A stretch of 64,000 bases of DNA from Galbitalea sp. SE-J8 (GTDB lineage Bacteria > Actinomycetota > Actinomycetes > Actinomycetales > Microbacteriaceae): positions 1 to 64,000 of the forward strand of contig NZ_JAUASV010000001.1 of the NCBI RefSeq assembly GCF_030345695.1, given 5' to 3'. Shown here piece after piece: positions 9,923 to 18,857 of the stretch; the stretch's first letter is position 1; each line of letters opens with the position of its first letter. The notes under the pieces were generated by a model that had not been told where the DNA came from, searched no databases, and saw nothing but the letters and a program-made list of their open reading frames with translations. The position numbers and the translations under genes were made by a program.

Positions 9923-11065
9923 TCAGCCGGCGGCGCGCGCCCGATGCCGCCGGGACAGCAGCGACACGAGCACGGATGCCGCCACCACCGACACCGCCGA
10001 CCCGGCGAGCACGGCGAGGGTGCCCTCCGTCGCGAGCTCCTCCCGGCCGCGGAACGCCAGCTCGTTCATGAGCAGCGACACCGTGAACCCGATGCCGCCG
10101 AGGGCGCCGAGCGCCGCGAGCTCGAGCGGCGACGGCCCGCGCCAGCGGCGCTGCTCGACGACCGCGCCGACCCATCCGCCGATCCCGATGCCCACGATCT
10201 TGCCGACCGGCAGCGCCACGAGCACGGCCCAGAACACCGGGGAGAGCTGGCCCGGGCTGACCGCCGGGATCGCGACCGCCGCGGCCGCGAGCGCGAACAG
10301 CGGCAGCACGACGCCGTTCACCCACGGCTCGAGCGCGTGCCGCAGGCGCCCCCCGGATGCGACGGGCAGCGCGAGGCCGAGCGCGACGCCCGCGATCGTC
10401 GCATGCACGCCCGACTGCAGCACGAACCACCAGGCGAGACCGGCGAGCGCGACCGAGATCGGCTGCACCCAGAACTCGGGGATGCGCACGAGCACCCCGA
10501 AGCCGATGACGCACACGACCGCGAGCGCGAGCGACACGAGGTCGACGGCTGCCGTGAAGAACACGGCGATGAGCACGATCGCGATGAGGTCGTCGATGAC
10601 CGCGAGCGCGAGCAGGAACACCCGAATGCGGCTCGGCAGACCGCGTCCGACGAGGGCGAGCACGCCGAGCGCGAACGCGACGTCCGTCGCGGTGGGGATC
10701 GGCCAGCCGGCGCCGAACCCGGCCGGGCCGGCGATCGCGAGGTAGACGAGCGCGGGCGTCGCGACACCGCACACCGCCGCGATGAGCGGACGCGCGGCCT
10801 TCGCCGGCGAGCTCAGCTCGCCGCGCGCGAGCTCGTGCTTCAGCTCGATGGCCGCGACGAGGAAGAATGCGGCGAGCAGCCCGTCGCTGATCCAGTGCTC
10901 GGTCGAGAGCTCGAGTCCCGGGACCGGACCCCACCGTGCGTGCAGCACGGCCGCGAACCCGGTCGCGAGCGGGGAGTTCGCGAGCGCGAGGCCCACGAGC
11001 GCGGCGGCGACGAGCACGACGGCCGCGAGCCGCTCGGACCGCAGCGCCGCCCCCATCCGTTGCAC
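9923..11065 (-). CDS. nhaA: Na+/H+ antiporter NhaA
   Basis: Integral membrane protein of about 380 residues with roughly 11-12 helices that exchanges internal Na+ for external H+ and aids pH and salt balance. The key TDVAFALGVLALVG (Asp of helix IV) and LALAVIDDLIAIVLIAVFF (paired Asp of helix V, the ion site) are present, as is the conserved GALGGIGFTVSLLM near the end. Start is either GTG at 11065 or ATG at 11056; both leave the first helix intact. It is transcribed alone and divergently from the flavin operon. Confidence 0.93.
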   Translation of the reverse strand: MQRMGAALRSERLAAVVLVAAALVGLALANSPLATGFAAVLHARWGPVPGLELSTEHWISDGLLAAFFLVAAIELKHELARGELSSPAKAARPLIAAVCGVATPALVYLAIAGPAGFGAGWPIPTATDVAFALGVLALVGRGLPSRIRVFLLALAVIDDLIAIVLIAVFFTAAVDLVSLALAVVCVIGFGVLVRIPEFWVQPISVALAGLAWWFVLQSGVHATIAGVALGLALPVASGGRLRHALEPWVNGVVLPLFALAAAAVAIPAVSPGQLSPVFWAVLVALPVGKIVGIGIGGWVGAVVEQRRWRGPSPLELAALGALGGIGFTVSLLMNELAFRGREELATEGTLAVLAGSAVSVVAASVLVSLLSRRHRARAAG

Positions 11066-11219
11066 GCCCCCGAGCCTACGGCCCACCCCGCGCCCCAGCC
11101 CTCGCGCATGCCCCGCCGCCGCTCTCAGGCGCTTGCCAGACGCCGCATAGACACGCGGGGCTCGCGCTGCCCCATGCTGGTACCGACAGCTTTCGACCGA
11201 CCGAGGATGACCCCGCGCC

Positions 11220-11687
11220 ATGACCCGCACCGCACCGATCCGCTCCGCCGCCGTCGCCCTCGGCGCGCTCTCGCTCGCGGGGACGCTCGCCGGGTGCGCC
11301 ACCGCCGTCGCGGGCGGCTCGGGCCCGGACACGGGCGGCACCGCCGGCACCGCCGAAACGGGCGGCGCCGCCGGCACCGGCGCGTCGGGCTCCTACCGGG
11401 ACGGCGAGTACACCGCCGACGGCAGCTACCAGTCCCCCGGCGGCACCGAGACGATCACGGTCGACCTCACGCTCGCCGACGGCGTCGTGAGCGCCGTGAC
11501 CGTGACCGGCGAGCCGTCCACCCCCGATGCCGAGCACTACCAGGGCCAGTTCGAGGCCGGGATCGACGCGCTCGTGGTCGGCAAGAGCCTCGACGACATC
11601 GCGGTGTCGAAGGTCGCGGGCAGCTCCCTCACGAGCGGCGGATTCGATGCGGCCATCGACGACATCAAGACCCAGGCCGCTGCCTGA
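11220..11687 (+). CDS. FMN-binding domain lipoprotein
   Basis: A 155-residue exported lipoprotein. Lipobox LAGC puts the lipidated Cys at residue 26. A flexible Gly/Thr/Ala-rich linker follows to about residue 57, then a small FMN_bind-type domain (DGEYTADGSYQSPGG, VVSAVTVTG, GSSLTSGGFDAAIDDIKTQ). In this family FMN is attached covalently to a Ser/Thr in an SGA(T/S)xTS-like motif; here the match is AGSSLTSGGF, with Ser at the acceptor position. The next gene encodes ApbE, which performs such flavinylation outside the membrane, and the third encodes a membrane electron carrier. It is therefore likely the extracellular electron shuttle of this operon. Confidence 0.85.
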   Translation: MTRTAPIRSAAVALGALSLAGTLAGCATAVAGGSGPDTGGTAGTAETGGAAGTGASGSYRDGEYTADGSYQSPGGTETITVDLTLADGVVSAVTVTGEPSTPDAEHYQGQFEAGIDALVVGKSLDDIAVSKVAGSSLTSGGFDAAIDDIKTQAAA

Positions 11688-12588
11688 CGCCGCCGGTGCC
11701 GGCCCGACCGCCTGGCGGTTCGAGGCGATCGGCACGCTCTGGCAGATCGACACGGATGCGCCGCTCGCCCCCGCCGTGCGGCAGCGCGTGACCGAGCGCA
11801 TCGCCGTCTACGACCGCGCCTGGTCCCGGTTCCGGGAGGACTCCCTCGTCGCGCGCATCGCGACGGCACCCGGATCGTACGCGCTGCCGGCCGAGGCGGG
11901 CGACCTGCTCGAGGTCTATCGGGCCCTGTACGCCGCGACCGACGGCGCGGTCTCGCCGCTCGTCGGACGCTCGCTCGAGGCCCTCGGCTACGACCGCGCG
12001 TACTCGCTGCGTCCGGGCGGCCCGCCGCTCGCCGCCCCGCGCTGGGAGGATGCCGTCGCCTGGGACGGCGCGACCCTCACGACCGTGCGGCCGACCCTGC
12101 TCGACGTCGGCGCCGCCGGCAAGGGGCAGCTCGTCGACCTCGTGCTCGATGAGCTCGCTCGGGCGGGCGTGACCGCTGCGATCGTGGATGCCGGGGGCGA
12201 CATCCGGCGGCGAGGCTCCGGCCGCATCCGGGTCGGCCTCGAGCACCCCGGCGACGCGACGCGCGCCATCGGCGTCGTCGGGCTCGGCGACGAGGCGATC
12301 TGCGCGTCGGCGGGCAACCGGCGGCGCTGGGGCGCCGGGCTGCACCACGTGCTCGACGCGACGACCGGCCTGCCTGCCGCTCGCGTGCTCGCGACCTGGG
12401 CGATCGCGCCGACCGCGCTCGTCGCCGACGGTCTCGCGACCGCGCTGTTCTTCGCCGACGGGGGCACCCTGGACCGGCGCCTCGGCGGCGCGCTCGGGGA
12501 GTTCGCGTGGGTGCGCGTGCTCGCCGGCGGACGCCTCGAGGCGTCCGCCGACCTGCGCGACGGATCGAGGGGGGAGCTGTTCGCATGA
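11647..12588 (+). CDS. apbE: FAD:protein FMN transferase
   Basis: ApbE-family flavin transferase that moves FMN from FAD onto a Ser/Thr of target proteins. The sequence shows WRFEAIGTLWQI, YDRAWSRFREDSLVARI, the binding motif LLDVGAAGKGQLVD, the IVDAGGDI metal/FAD motif, and HHVLDATTGLP. The start is uncertain: the ATG at 11647 overlaps the lipoprotein gene by 41 bases, and a start closer to 11680 is possible though no ATG or GTG lies there in frame. There is no signal peptide or lipobox in the stretch I can read, so export is unclear. Its stop overlaps the start of the RnfD-like gene (ATGA). Targets are most likely the two neighbours. Confidence 0.88.
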   Translation: MRPSTTSRPRPLPDAAGAGPTAWRFEAIGTLWQIDTDAPLAPAVRQRVTERIAVYDRAWSRFREDSLVARIATAPGSYALPAEAGDLLEVYRALYAATDGAVSPLVGRSLEALGYDRAYSLRPGGPPLAAPRWEDAVAWDGATLTTVRPTLLDVGAAGKGQLVDLVLDELARAGVTAAIVDAGGDIRRRGSGRIRVGLEHPGDATRAIGVVGLGDEAICASAGNRRRWGAGLHHVLDATTGLPAARVLATWAIAPTALVADGLATALFFADGGTLDRRLGGALGEFAWVRVLAGGRLEASADLRDGSRGELFA

Positions 12589-14072
12589 TGGCCGGGTTCG
12601 ACGCCGTGCTGGGCCGCATCGGCGTGTACCGCCAGGTCGCGATCGTGCTCGGGGCGATCGCCGTCGTCGCGCTCGTGCTCGCCGCGACCGGGCAGCTCGC
12701 CTACGGCTGGCTGCAGCTGCTCGCGAGCCTCGCCGTCGCGCTCGTCGCGACGATCGGCTCCGCTCGGCTCATCGCGCTGCCGTTCCGGGCGCGTCCGCAC
12801 CTCGACTCGAGCATCATCACGGCGCTGCTGCTGTTCTTCATCCTGCTGCCGACGGTCGACCCCGATCAGCTCGCGGTCGTCGCGCTCGCGGGGGTGATCG
12901 CGAGCGCCTCGAAGTTCCTCGTCGCCGCGCGCGGGCGTCACGTGCTGAACCCGGCCGCGACCGGCGCGCTCGTCGTGACGGTGACCGGACTCACCCCGAG
13001 CGGATGGTGGGTCGCGACGCCGTACCTGTTCCCGGTCGTCGCGCTCGGCGCGCTCGTCGTGCTGTGTCGCATCCGTCGGCTCGCGCTCGGCGCGGGGTTC
13101 GTCGTCGTGGCCGCGGGTCTCGAGCTCGTGCGCTTCCTGCCGGGCTCGCCCGCACCGGATGCGCTGGGCATCGTCTTCCTGTCGCTGCCGCTCGTGTTCT
13201 TCGCGGGCTTCATGCTCTCGGAGCCGCTCACGCTGCCGCCGCTGCGCTGGCAGCGGCTGCTCGTCGCGGTCGTCGTGGCGGCGCTGTTCGCGATCCCGTT
13301 CTCGCTCGGGCCGCTCCACTCGACGCCGCAGCTGGCCCTCGTCGTCGGCAACGTCATCGGCTTCGCGTTCGGCCAGCGCCGCGCCGTGCGGCTCGAGGTC
13401 GTGGAGCAGCGCGAGCTCGTGCCGGGCACGCGCGAGCTCGTGTTCCGGCCGGTCCGGCCGGTGCGCTTCCGCCCCGGGCAGTACGTCGAGCTCGACCTGC
13501 CGCACCGCGCGCCCGACGTGCGCGGCCGGCGCCGGGTGTTCAGCATCTCCTCCGCGCCCGCGGACGGCACGATCACCGTCGCCATGACGTATCGCGACCC
13601 GGTGTCGAGCTTCAAGCGGGCGCTGTTCGCCCTGGAACCGGGCGCGGTCGTGCGCGCGACGGGCGTCGCGGGCGACTTCGCGCTGCCGGCGGATGACACC
13701 CCGGTGCTGCTCGTCGCCGGCGGCATCGGCGTCACGCCCTTCGCGAGCCAGCTCGCCGCGCTGCCCCCGGGTCGCGACATCACGGTCGTCTACGCGGCGA
13801 GCGCCGCCGGACTCGCTTACCGCGAGGTGCTCGAGCGCAGCGGTGCGCGCGTCGTCGTCGTCGCGCCGGCCCAGCCCGAGGCGCTGCCGCCGGGCTGGGT
13901 CTACGCGGGCCCGGCCCGGCTCTCGCGCGCCACGCTCGCGGAGCACGTGCCGGATGCCGCACGCCGTCGCGCCTTCGTCTCCGGCCCGCCGTCGTTCGTC
14001 GCCGACGTGCGCCGCGAGCTCCGCGCGGTCGGCGTCCGCCGCATCACGACGGACGCCTTCACGGGCTACTGA
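12585..14072 (+). CDS. RnfD/NqrB-like membrane protein fused to an FNR-type reductase
   Basis: A 495-residue fusion. Residues 1 to about 265 are a polytopic RnfD/NqrB-like domain of about 9-10 helices; LDSSIITALLLFFILLPT, RGRHVLNPAATGALV and SGWWVATPYLFPVV match conserved blocks of that family. The Thr in VATPYL may be a flavinylation site (inference). Residues from about 268 to the end are a ferredoxin-NADP reductase module: RFRPGQYVELDLP, RRVFSISSAP (FAD), and LLVAGGIGVTPFASQL (NAD(P)H). The reductase would take electrons from NAD(P)H in the cytosol and pass them through the membrane flavin domain to the FMN lipoprotein outside. The final acceptor (iron, quinone or other) cannot be told from sequence. 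Confidence 0.85.
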   Translation: MMAGFDAVLGRIGVYRQVAIVLGAIAVVALVLAATGQLAYGWLQLLASLAVALVATIGSARLIALPFRARPHLDSSIITALLLFFILLPTVDPDQLAVVALAGVIASASKFLVAARGRHVLNPAATGALVVTVTGLTPSGWWVATPYLFPVVALGALVVLCRIRRLALGAGFVVVAAGLELVRFLPGSPAPDALGIVFLSLPLVFFAGFMLSEPLTLPPLRWQRLLVAVVVAALFAIPFSLGPLHSTPQLALVVGNVIGFAFGQRRAVRLEVVEQRELVPGTRELVFRPVRPVRFRPGQYVELDLPHRAPDVRGRRRVFSISSAPADGTITVAMTYRDPVSSFKRALFALEPGAVVRATGVAGDFALPADDTPVLLVAGGIGVTPFASQLAALPPGRDITVVYAASAAGLAYREVLERSGARVVVVAPAQPEALPPGWVYAGPARLSRATLAEHVPDAARRRAFVSGPPSFVADVRRELRAVGVRRITTDAFTGY

Positions 14073-14093
14073 CCCGCGCCCGGCCCCCGCCCC

Positions 14094-14155
14094 CACCGGC
14101 ACCGGCACCGGCACCGGCACCCGCATCGGCACCGGCACCGGCACCGGCATCGGCA
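14094..14155. repeat. short tandem repeat of CCGGCA units
   Basis: About ten near-perfect six-base CCGGCA/CATCGG units lie directly after the RnfD-FNR stop. They are non-coding and run straight into the inverted repeat that follows. Such a microsatellite may vary in length between strains. Confidence 0.85.
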
Positions 14156-14238
14156 CCCAAAACGAAGGAGATCCGAGCCGGATCGCCGCCGAATCGCCCG
14201 CGGCGGCCCGCATCCGCCGGGATCTCCTTCGTTTTGGG
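14156..14238. terminator. long inverted repeat between convergent genes, probable two-way terminator
   Basis: CCCAAAACGAAGGAGATCC at 14156-14174 is perfectly complementary to 14220-14238, giving a 19-bp stem. The 45-base loop holds a second GC-rich inverted repeat. In the + direction the right arm carries a run of four T. The position, between the end of the flavin operon and the end of the convergent subtilisin gene, fits a bidirectional terminator. Confidence 0.65.
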
Positions 14239-14316
14239 AGCGCCACCGGTTTGGGATCTCCTTCGTTTTGGGAACGCCACCGGTTTGGGATCTCCTTCGT
14301 TTTGGGAGCGCCACCG
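14221..14316. repeat. 34-bp direct repeat, two full copies and one partial
   Basis: The unit GATCTCCTTCGTTTTGGGAG plus CGCCACCGGTTTGG repeats at 14221, 14255 and 14289 with a spacing of exactly 34. The third copy stops after 28 bases. Only one base differs between the first two copies (GGGAGC versus GGGAAC). The first copy is also the right arm of the inverted repeat next to it. Confidence 0.95.
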
Positions 14317-14341
14317 TCCGCGCGGACCGGGCCGCGCGGGG

Positions 14342-17300
14342 TCACCGCACCCGGCGCACCTTCAGCTTCTTCTTGATCGAGTTGTCCGCGGCCACCGTGC
14401 TCGAACCGCGGTACTCCGCCCAGACCGTGTAGCTGCCCTTCTTGAGCTTGGGCAGGGTGAAGACGTGCTTGCCCTTGTTGCGCGCGTGCAGCACCACCTT
14501 CTTGGTCTTGCCGCCGTAGTGCAGCACGACCGTCCCGGTCTCCTTGCCGGAGCCCGCGGCGTTGACCTTCACGGTGACCTTCGCCTTCTGCCGGGTCGTG
14601 AGCGTCGCATCCTTGATCGAGATCGTCGTGCGACTGTTCCACTTCGGCACGACCCGGACGGATGCGGCCGACACCGCCGCATCCGCCAGGTGCGCCGTCA
14701 CGACCACGCCGATCGATGTGCCCACGGCGGAGATGGGCACCGTGAAGCTGGATCCGGTCGCCGCGGGGATCGCCGCGCCGTTCCTCGTCCACTGGTACGT
14801 GAACGTGAGCGGCGGGGCGCCGATGTTCCAGGTGCCCGTGGTCGCGCGCAGCTGGTGCCCGGGCGAACGGGTTCCCGTGATCGTCGGGAGCGCGGTGTTC
14901 GCGAGCGCCGGCATGGTGGCCGAGATCGACTGCGCGGCGGACGTCGCGGTGCCCGACAATCCGGATGCCGTCGACGTCGCCGTGACCCGCACCGAGATCG
15001 ACTCGCCGACCGACGACGGCGGCGGCGTGTACGTCGCAGTGGTGGCGCCGGCGATCGGGTCGCCGTTGCCCAGCCACTGGTAGGCGAACGTCAGCTGCGC
15101 GGCGGGCTCGGTCCACGCGCCGGGGTCCGCCGTCAACGGCTCGCCCGCCACGAACGTCCCCGAGATGGTCGGCGCGGTCGTCGCGGCCGGCGCGGTCGGC
15201 GCCGGGTACGGCTCGAGCGAGACGAGCTGCGTCTTCGCGCCGGCGGCGTTGTGGAGGTGCACCATCATGACGCCCTCGGCGTCGTCGGCCGCGTATGCGG
15301 CCGCGTCGTAGCTCACCGTGAGAGCGCTCGGCCGGTCGTAGACGAGCGGACCGTAGCCGCCCGCGTCGACGACCGAGACTCCCGGGGCGAACAGGTCGAC
15401 GGTGGGGCCGCCGCTCATCTCGAACGTCGCCGGATCGATCCAGATCGTGTCGACGGTCTGCGCGCCGGACGGGCCGTACGACTCGATCGCCCAGGAGACC
15501 CGCGGGTGCGATGCGTCGACCCCGAGCCCGGCGAGAGCGGCGAGCGAGAACGGCAGCACGATGGTGTCGGTGTCGTAGACCGCCGTGTCGATCGAGCCGT
15601 CGAGCCCGTTGAGGTACTGCCCGCTGCACCCGGCGCTCGTGCACAGCCACGACACGAACACGTCGGCGGAGTCGACGCCGCCGTCGGTGAGCCGGCCGTT
15701 GTACAGGTACGCGTCGTACTGCCCGTCGCCGTCCGTGTCCAGGTCGACGAAGATGTACGACTTGTTGGCCGGGGTCGTCATGACGCCGTGGGTCTGGATC
15801 GCGAAGTACCCGAGGTCGCCGTCGGTCGCGTAGCCGACGGCCGCGATGTCGCCCGCCCGGTCGTCGGGCGTCAGCGCGCAGTCGACGGTCACCTCGTCCG
15901 AGCACACCAGTGCCTCGCCGTCCGTGCCGAGCAGCTCGAAGCCTCCGCCGATCGATGCGACGTCGTCGGTGTGCGTCGAGAGCGCTCCGCTCGACGCCAC
16001 CGGCGTTCCGGTCAGCGGGAGCGAGAGCGTCTGGGTCGGGGCGTCGGTGATGTTGAGCGCCGAGGGCTGCGTCATGCTCGATGTCGGTCGCGGCGCGGCA
16101 TACACCGGCACCCGCAGCGGGTACCCGTCGCCCTGCGGTGCGAGGTCGACGCGACCGCTCGCCTCCGCGAGGTACTGCAGCACATCGCCCGAGACGTTGT
16201 CGTAGACGACGTCGCCGTCGACCGTCCCGCGTGTGGGGTCGAACGACTTCGCGAGGGTCGCCGGCTGGGCGACGGCGAAGGTCACGGCGACGGTCGAGGT
16301 GGCACCCGGCGCGACGGTGATCGTCGCGGGAGTCGCCGTGATCGCCGCACCCGGCACCGTCGTGATCGGCGTGTACGCGACGTCGAAGGCGACGGCATCC
16401 GTTCCCGTGTTCTCGACGGTGATGTCCTTCGTGAGACTCACCGGACTCGACACCTCGACCGGGCCGAACGAGATGCTCGCCACCGACGGGTCGTCCGCGC
16501 TGTACGCGAGCACCTGGGTGCCTACGGCCGCGGCCGCCTCGATCCGTCCGGCGCCGGCACGTGCCGGCGCGTAGATCTCGCCCGGGTCGGATGCCGCCGA
16601 GCCGTTCTCCGAGATGTCCTGCGTCGCGGTCGTGACGATGGCCGCCTTGACCTGCTCCGCCGACCAGCCGGGGTGGGCGGCGCGCACGAGCGCCGTCAGC
16701 CCGGCGACCATCGGGGTCGCCATGGAGGTGCCCGTGAACGAGGCCCCGTCGTCGCCGCTGCCGCTGAGCGAGGAGAACACGCTCGTGCCGACAGCCGAGA
16801 CGTCGGGCTTGACGTTCCCCGCGGCGTGCACGCCGCGCGACGAGCTCGAGTTGATCTTGTCGTCGTCCTGCGGGAAGTCCTGCGTGACCGTGTTCACGGA
16901 GGTGCCGCTCACCGTCACCGTCTCGTCGTCCTCGAGCGCGGCACGGATCGCGTCGCCACCGGATTTCACGACGAGCACGCCGGGGATCTCGGTGTCACCG
17001 CTGATGCCCGCGGAGAAGGTCTCGTTCGAGTTCGCGAAGATGAAACCTCCGGCGCCGGCGGCGCGCAGGTTGGCGCCGCGTGCGATCGAGCCGCACTCGA
17101 GCGCGTCGTCCGTCCAGGTGATGAGCGGGATCTCGTCCGACGCGAAAGTACCCGCGGGATAGGCGGAGCACGCCGTCGTGTTGTCCGCCGGCGGCAGAAC
17201 GACCGTGCCGGCGAGGTCGGGGTCGGCATCCCAGTCGTAGAGCACGGACCGGGTCACTCCGAACGTGTGATCGGCCCCGTCGATGGTGACCCGGACGCCG

Positions 17301-18586
17301 TCGATGACGCTGGATGCGTCCTGACTGTTCGCGACCGTGATGACCTTGCTCGCGTTGCCCGGGGAGCCGCCGATGTCGGTGGCGTCGCCCGCGTTCCCGC
17401 TCGCGACCACGACGTTGACGCCGAGCGCGACGGCCTCGTTCGCGATGACCGCGTCGCCCTCGAGCGCCGAGCCGAAATCGCTGCCGAGCGACATGTTGAT
17501 CACGTCGGCGTGGTCGCTCGGGTCGCCGTCCCCGTTGGGGTCGACCGCCATGTCGATGGCCTCGGCCACGACGTCGGAGCTGCCGTCGCAGCCGAAGACG
17601 CGATACGCGAGCAACGAGGCCTCGGGAGCCATCCCGGGCCCGATCTTCAGGTCGCCGAACGGCGTGTCCGTGCCGTAGGAGCCCGTGTACGTGGAGCCGT
17701 CCGCGTTCTCGCCGTAGCCCGCGGCCGAGCCGGCGACGTGAGATCCGTGATCGTTGCAGTCGAGCGGGTTCGGATCCGGATGCGGCGTCGGCTGGTAGGT
17801 GTCGCTCGCCGGATCGGCGTCGTACGAGTCGCCGACGAGGTCGTAGCCGCCGATGACCTTGGCGCTGGGGAAGAGGGCCGGATCGGCCGCCGACGCCTCC
17901 GCGGCGTGGGCGGTGTCGTAGGCCGCCGTGGTGCCGGGGCCGCCGAAGTTCGCGTGCGTGTAGTCGATGCCGGTGTCGACGATGGCGATCTTCTCGCCCG
18001 CGCCGAGCACGCCGACGTTCTGCCACACCGACGGCGCGCCCTGCAGCGGAACCGCGGAGGAGTTGTCGAGCGATTTCGGCACGATCGGGTAGACCGCTCG
18101 AACGCCCTTGAGCCCGCTCAGCAGGTCGAAGTCGGCGACATCCGTCGTCACCGCCACGGCGGCGAGCACGCTGTGCGTTCGGTAGAGCACCGAGGCGCGC
18201 TTGGGCAGCTGTGCGATGAGCGCCTTCTGCGCGGCGGTCACCGTCGCGAGCTGCGACTTGGCGGCCGCGGCGGCCTTCGCGGCGGACATCGTCGTCCGCT
18301 TCGACGTGAAGGTGCGCAGCGTCGACGCGGTGTCGAGCTGCACGAGGAAGGCCTGGGTTCCGGACGACGGCAGGCCGGCCTTGATGTCGGCCGCCGTCGC
18401 CGCTGCCGCGCCCACCGACGGCGGCGTCGACGGGGTGAGGTGCGATGAGCTGCTCGACGGCGTCGTCGCGGCGGTCGCGGGCACGGAGACCGTTGCCGCG
18501 ATAAGCGCCGCGGACGCAGCGGCGGCCAGCAGTCCGATCGTGCGTCGTCCCCTCCCCTCGTGGTCGCGGATGGCGGGAATGCGCAC
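14342..18586 (-). CDS. large secreted subtilisin-like (S8) serine protease
   Basis: A 1414-residue exported protease. It has a signal peptide (hydrophobic stretch about 17-38), then an I9-like propeptide region (about 75-170). The S8 catalytic domain follows with Asp204 in AIVDTGID, His280 in NDHGSHVAG, oxyanion Asn397 in VASGNAG and Ser621 in GTSMATP. A PA-like insert (about 450-560, with AGAGGFIFANS) sits between the His and Ser. The C-terminal half has beta-sandwich repeats: an Fn3/Ig-like segment near 690-790, two related segments with FAYQW and FTYQW cores near 1150-1310, and a basic Ig-like tail ending KKKLKVRRVR. There is no sortase motif. It probably digests proteins in the environment; the tail may bind polymer or cell wall. 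Confidence 0.92.
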   Translation of the reverse strand: MRIPAIRDHEGRGRRTIGLLAAAASAALIAATVSVPATAATTPSSSSSHLTPSTPPSVGAAAATAADIKAGLPSSGTQAFLVQLDTASTLRTFTSKRTTMSAAKAAAAAKSQLATVTAAQKALIAQLPKRASVLYRTHSVLAAVAVTTDVADFDLLSGLKGVRAVYPIVPKSLDNSSAVPLQGAPSVWQNVGVLGAGEKIAIVDTGIDYTHANFGGPGTTAAYDTAHAAEASAADPALFPSAKVIGGYDLVGDSYDADPASDTYQPTPHPDPNPLDCNDHGSHVAGSAAGYGENADGSTYTGSYGTDTPFGDLKIGPGMAPEASLLAYRVFGCDGSSDVVAEAIDMAVDPNGDGDPSDHADVINMSLGSDFGSALEGDAVIANEAVALGVNVVVASGNAGDATDIGGSPGNASKVITVANSQDASSVIDGVRVTIDGADHTFGVTRSVLYDWDADPDLAGTVVLPPADNTTACSAYPAGTFASDEIPLITWTDDALECGSIARGANLRAAGAGGFIFANSNETFSAGISGDTEIPGVLVVKSGGDAIRAALEDDETVTVSGTSVNTVTQDFPQDDDKINSSSSRGVHAAGNVKPDVSAVGTSVFSSLSGSGDDGASFTGTSMATPMVAGLTALVRAAHPGWSAEQVKAAIVTTATQDISENGSAASDPGEIYAPARAGAGRIEAAAAVGTQVLAYSADDPSVASISFGPVEVSSPVSLTKDITVENTGTDAVAFDVAYTPITTVPGAAITATPATITVAPGATSTVAVTFAVAQPATLAKSFDPTRGTVDGDVVYDNVSGDVLQYLAEASGRVDLAPQGDGYPLRVPVYAAPRPTSSMTQPSALNITDAPTQTLSLPLTGTPVASSGALSTHTDDVASIGGGFELLGTDGEALVCSDEVTVDCALTPDDRAGDIAAVGYATDGDLGYFAIQTHGVMTTPANKSYIFVDLDTDGDGQYDAYLYNGRLTDGGVDSADVFVSWLCTSAGCSGQYLNGLDGSIDTAVYDTDTIVLPFSLAALAGLGVDASHPRVSWAIESYGPSGAQTVDTIWIDPATFEMSGGPTVDLFAPGVSVVDAGGYGPLVYDRPSALTVSYDAAAYAADDAEGVMMVHLHNAAGAKTQLVSLEPYPAPTAPAATTAPTISGTFVAGEPLTADPGAWTEPAAQLTFAYQWLGNGDPIAGATTATYTPPPSSVGESISVRVTATSTASGLSGTATSAAQSISATMPALANTALPTITGTRSPGHQLRATTGTWNIGAPPLTFTYQWTRNGAAIPAATGSSFTVPISAVGTSIGVVVTAHLADAAVSAASVRVVPKWNSRTTISIKDATLTTRQKAKVTVKVNAAGSGKETGTVVLHYGGKTKKVVLHARNKGKHVFTLPKLKKGSYTVWAEYRGSSTVAADNSIKKKLKVRRVR

Positions 18587-18857
18587 GGATGTCCTCGTTC
18601 TGTTGTGGTCCGACCCCGAGAGCCACGGGTGCGCTCAGGCTATAGACAGCCTCTTCTGCACCCCAAGAGAGGGCCGCCGAATCGCACGAAGTTTGCGCCG
18701 CGCACGATCGCGCGCAACGGATGCTTGACCGAACGCAATGATCGACCTCCGCTCGGGTTACGGGCATGTTTCCGCGACCCGGCGCCGGATGACCAACGTC
18801 CGGTGACGGCATCCTCTGCGGATGCTGCCACCGGCCGTTCAGGTCGGCCGCCGCGGA
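18587..18857. other. intergenic region between subtilisin gene and icd
   Basis: These 271 bases hold the subtilisin promoter region on the minus strand and the 3' region of icd. Apart from the hairpin at 18800-18834 I find no gene, repeat family or clear operator. The stretch around 18640-18760 is less GC-rich than its surroundings, as expected of a promoter. Confidence 0.5.
18800..18834 (-). terminator. hairpin downstream of icd
   Basis: A 15-bp stem with two imperfect pairs (CCGGTGACGGCATCC against GGATGCTGCCACCGG) and a five-base loop lies 24 bases past the icd stop. No T tract follows, so it may serve as a terminator or as a 3' mRNA end stabiliser. Confidence 0.45.

Noticed and set aside
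14221-14316. CRISPR array
   Set aside because: The 34-bp units are directly adjacent with no spacers, and there are no cas genes.
11988-15905. Long open frame on the minus strand across apbE, the RnfD-FNR gene and the repeat block
   Set aside because: Extremely Arg/Asp/Gly-rich, no family similarity, and antisense to well-supported genes; an artefact of GC-rich third positions.
14234-18448. About 1400-codon open frame antisense to the subtilisin gene
   Set aside because: Composition is that of a shadow frame, while the opposite strand has a signal peptide and a complete catalytic triad.
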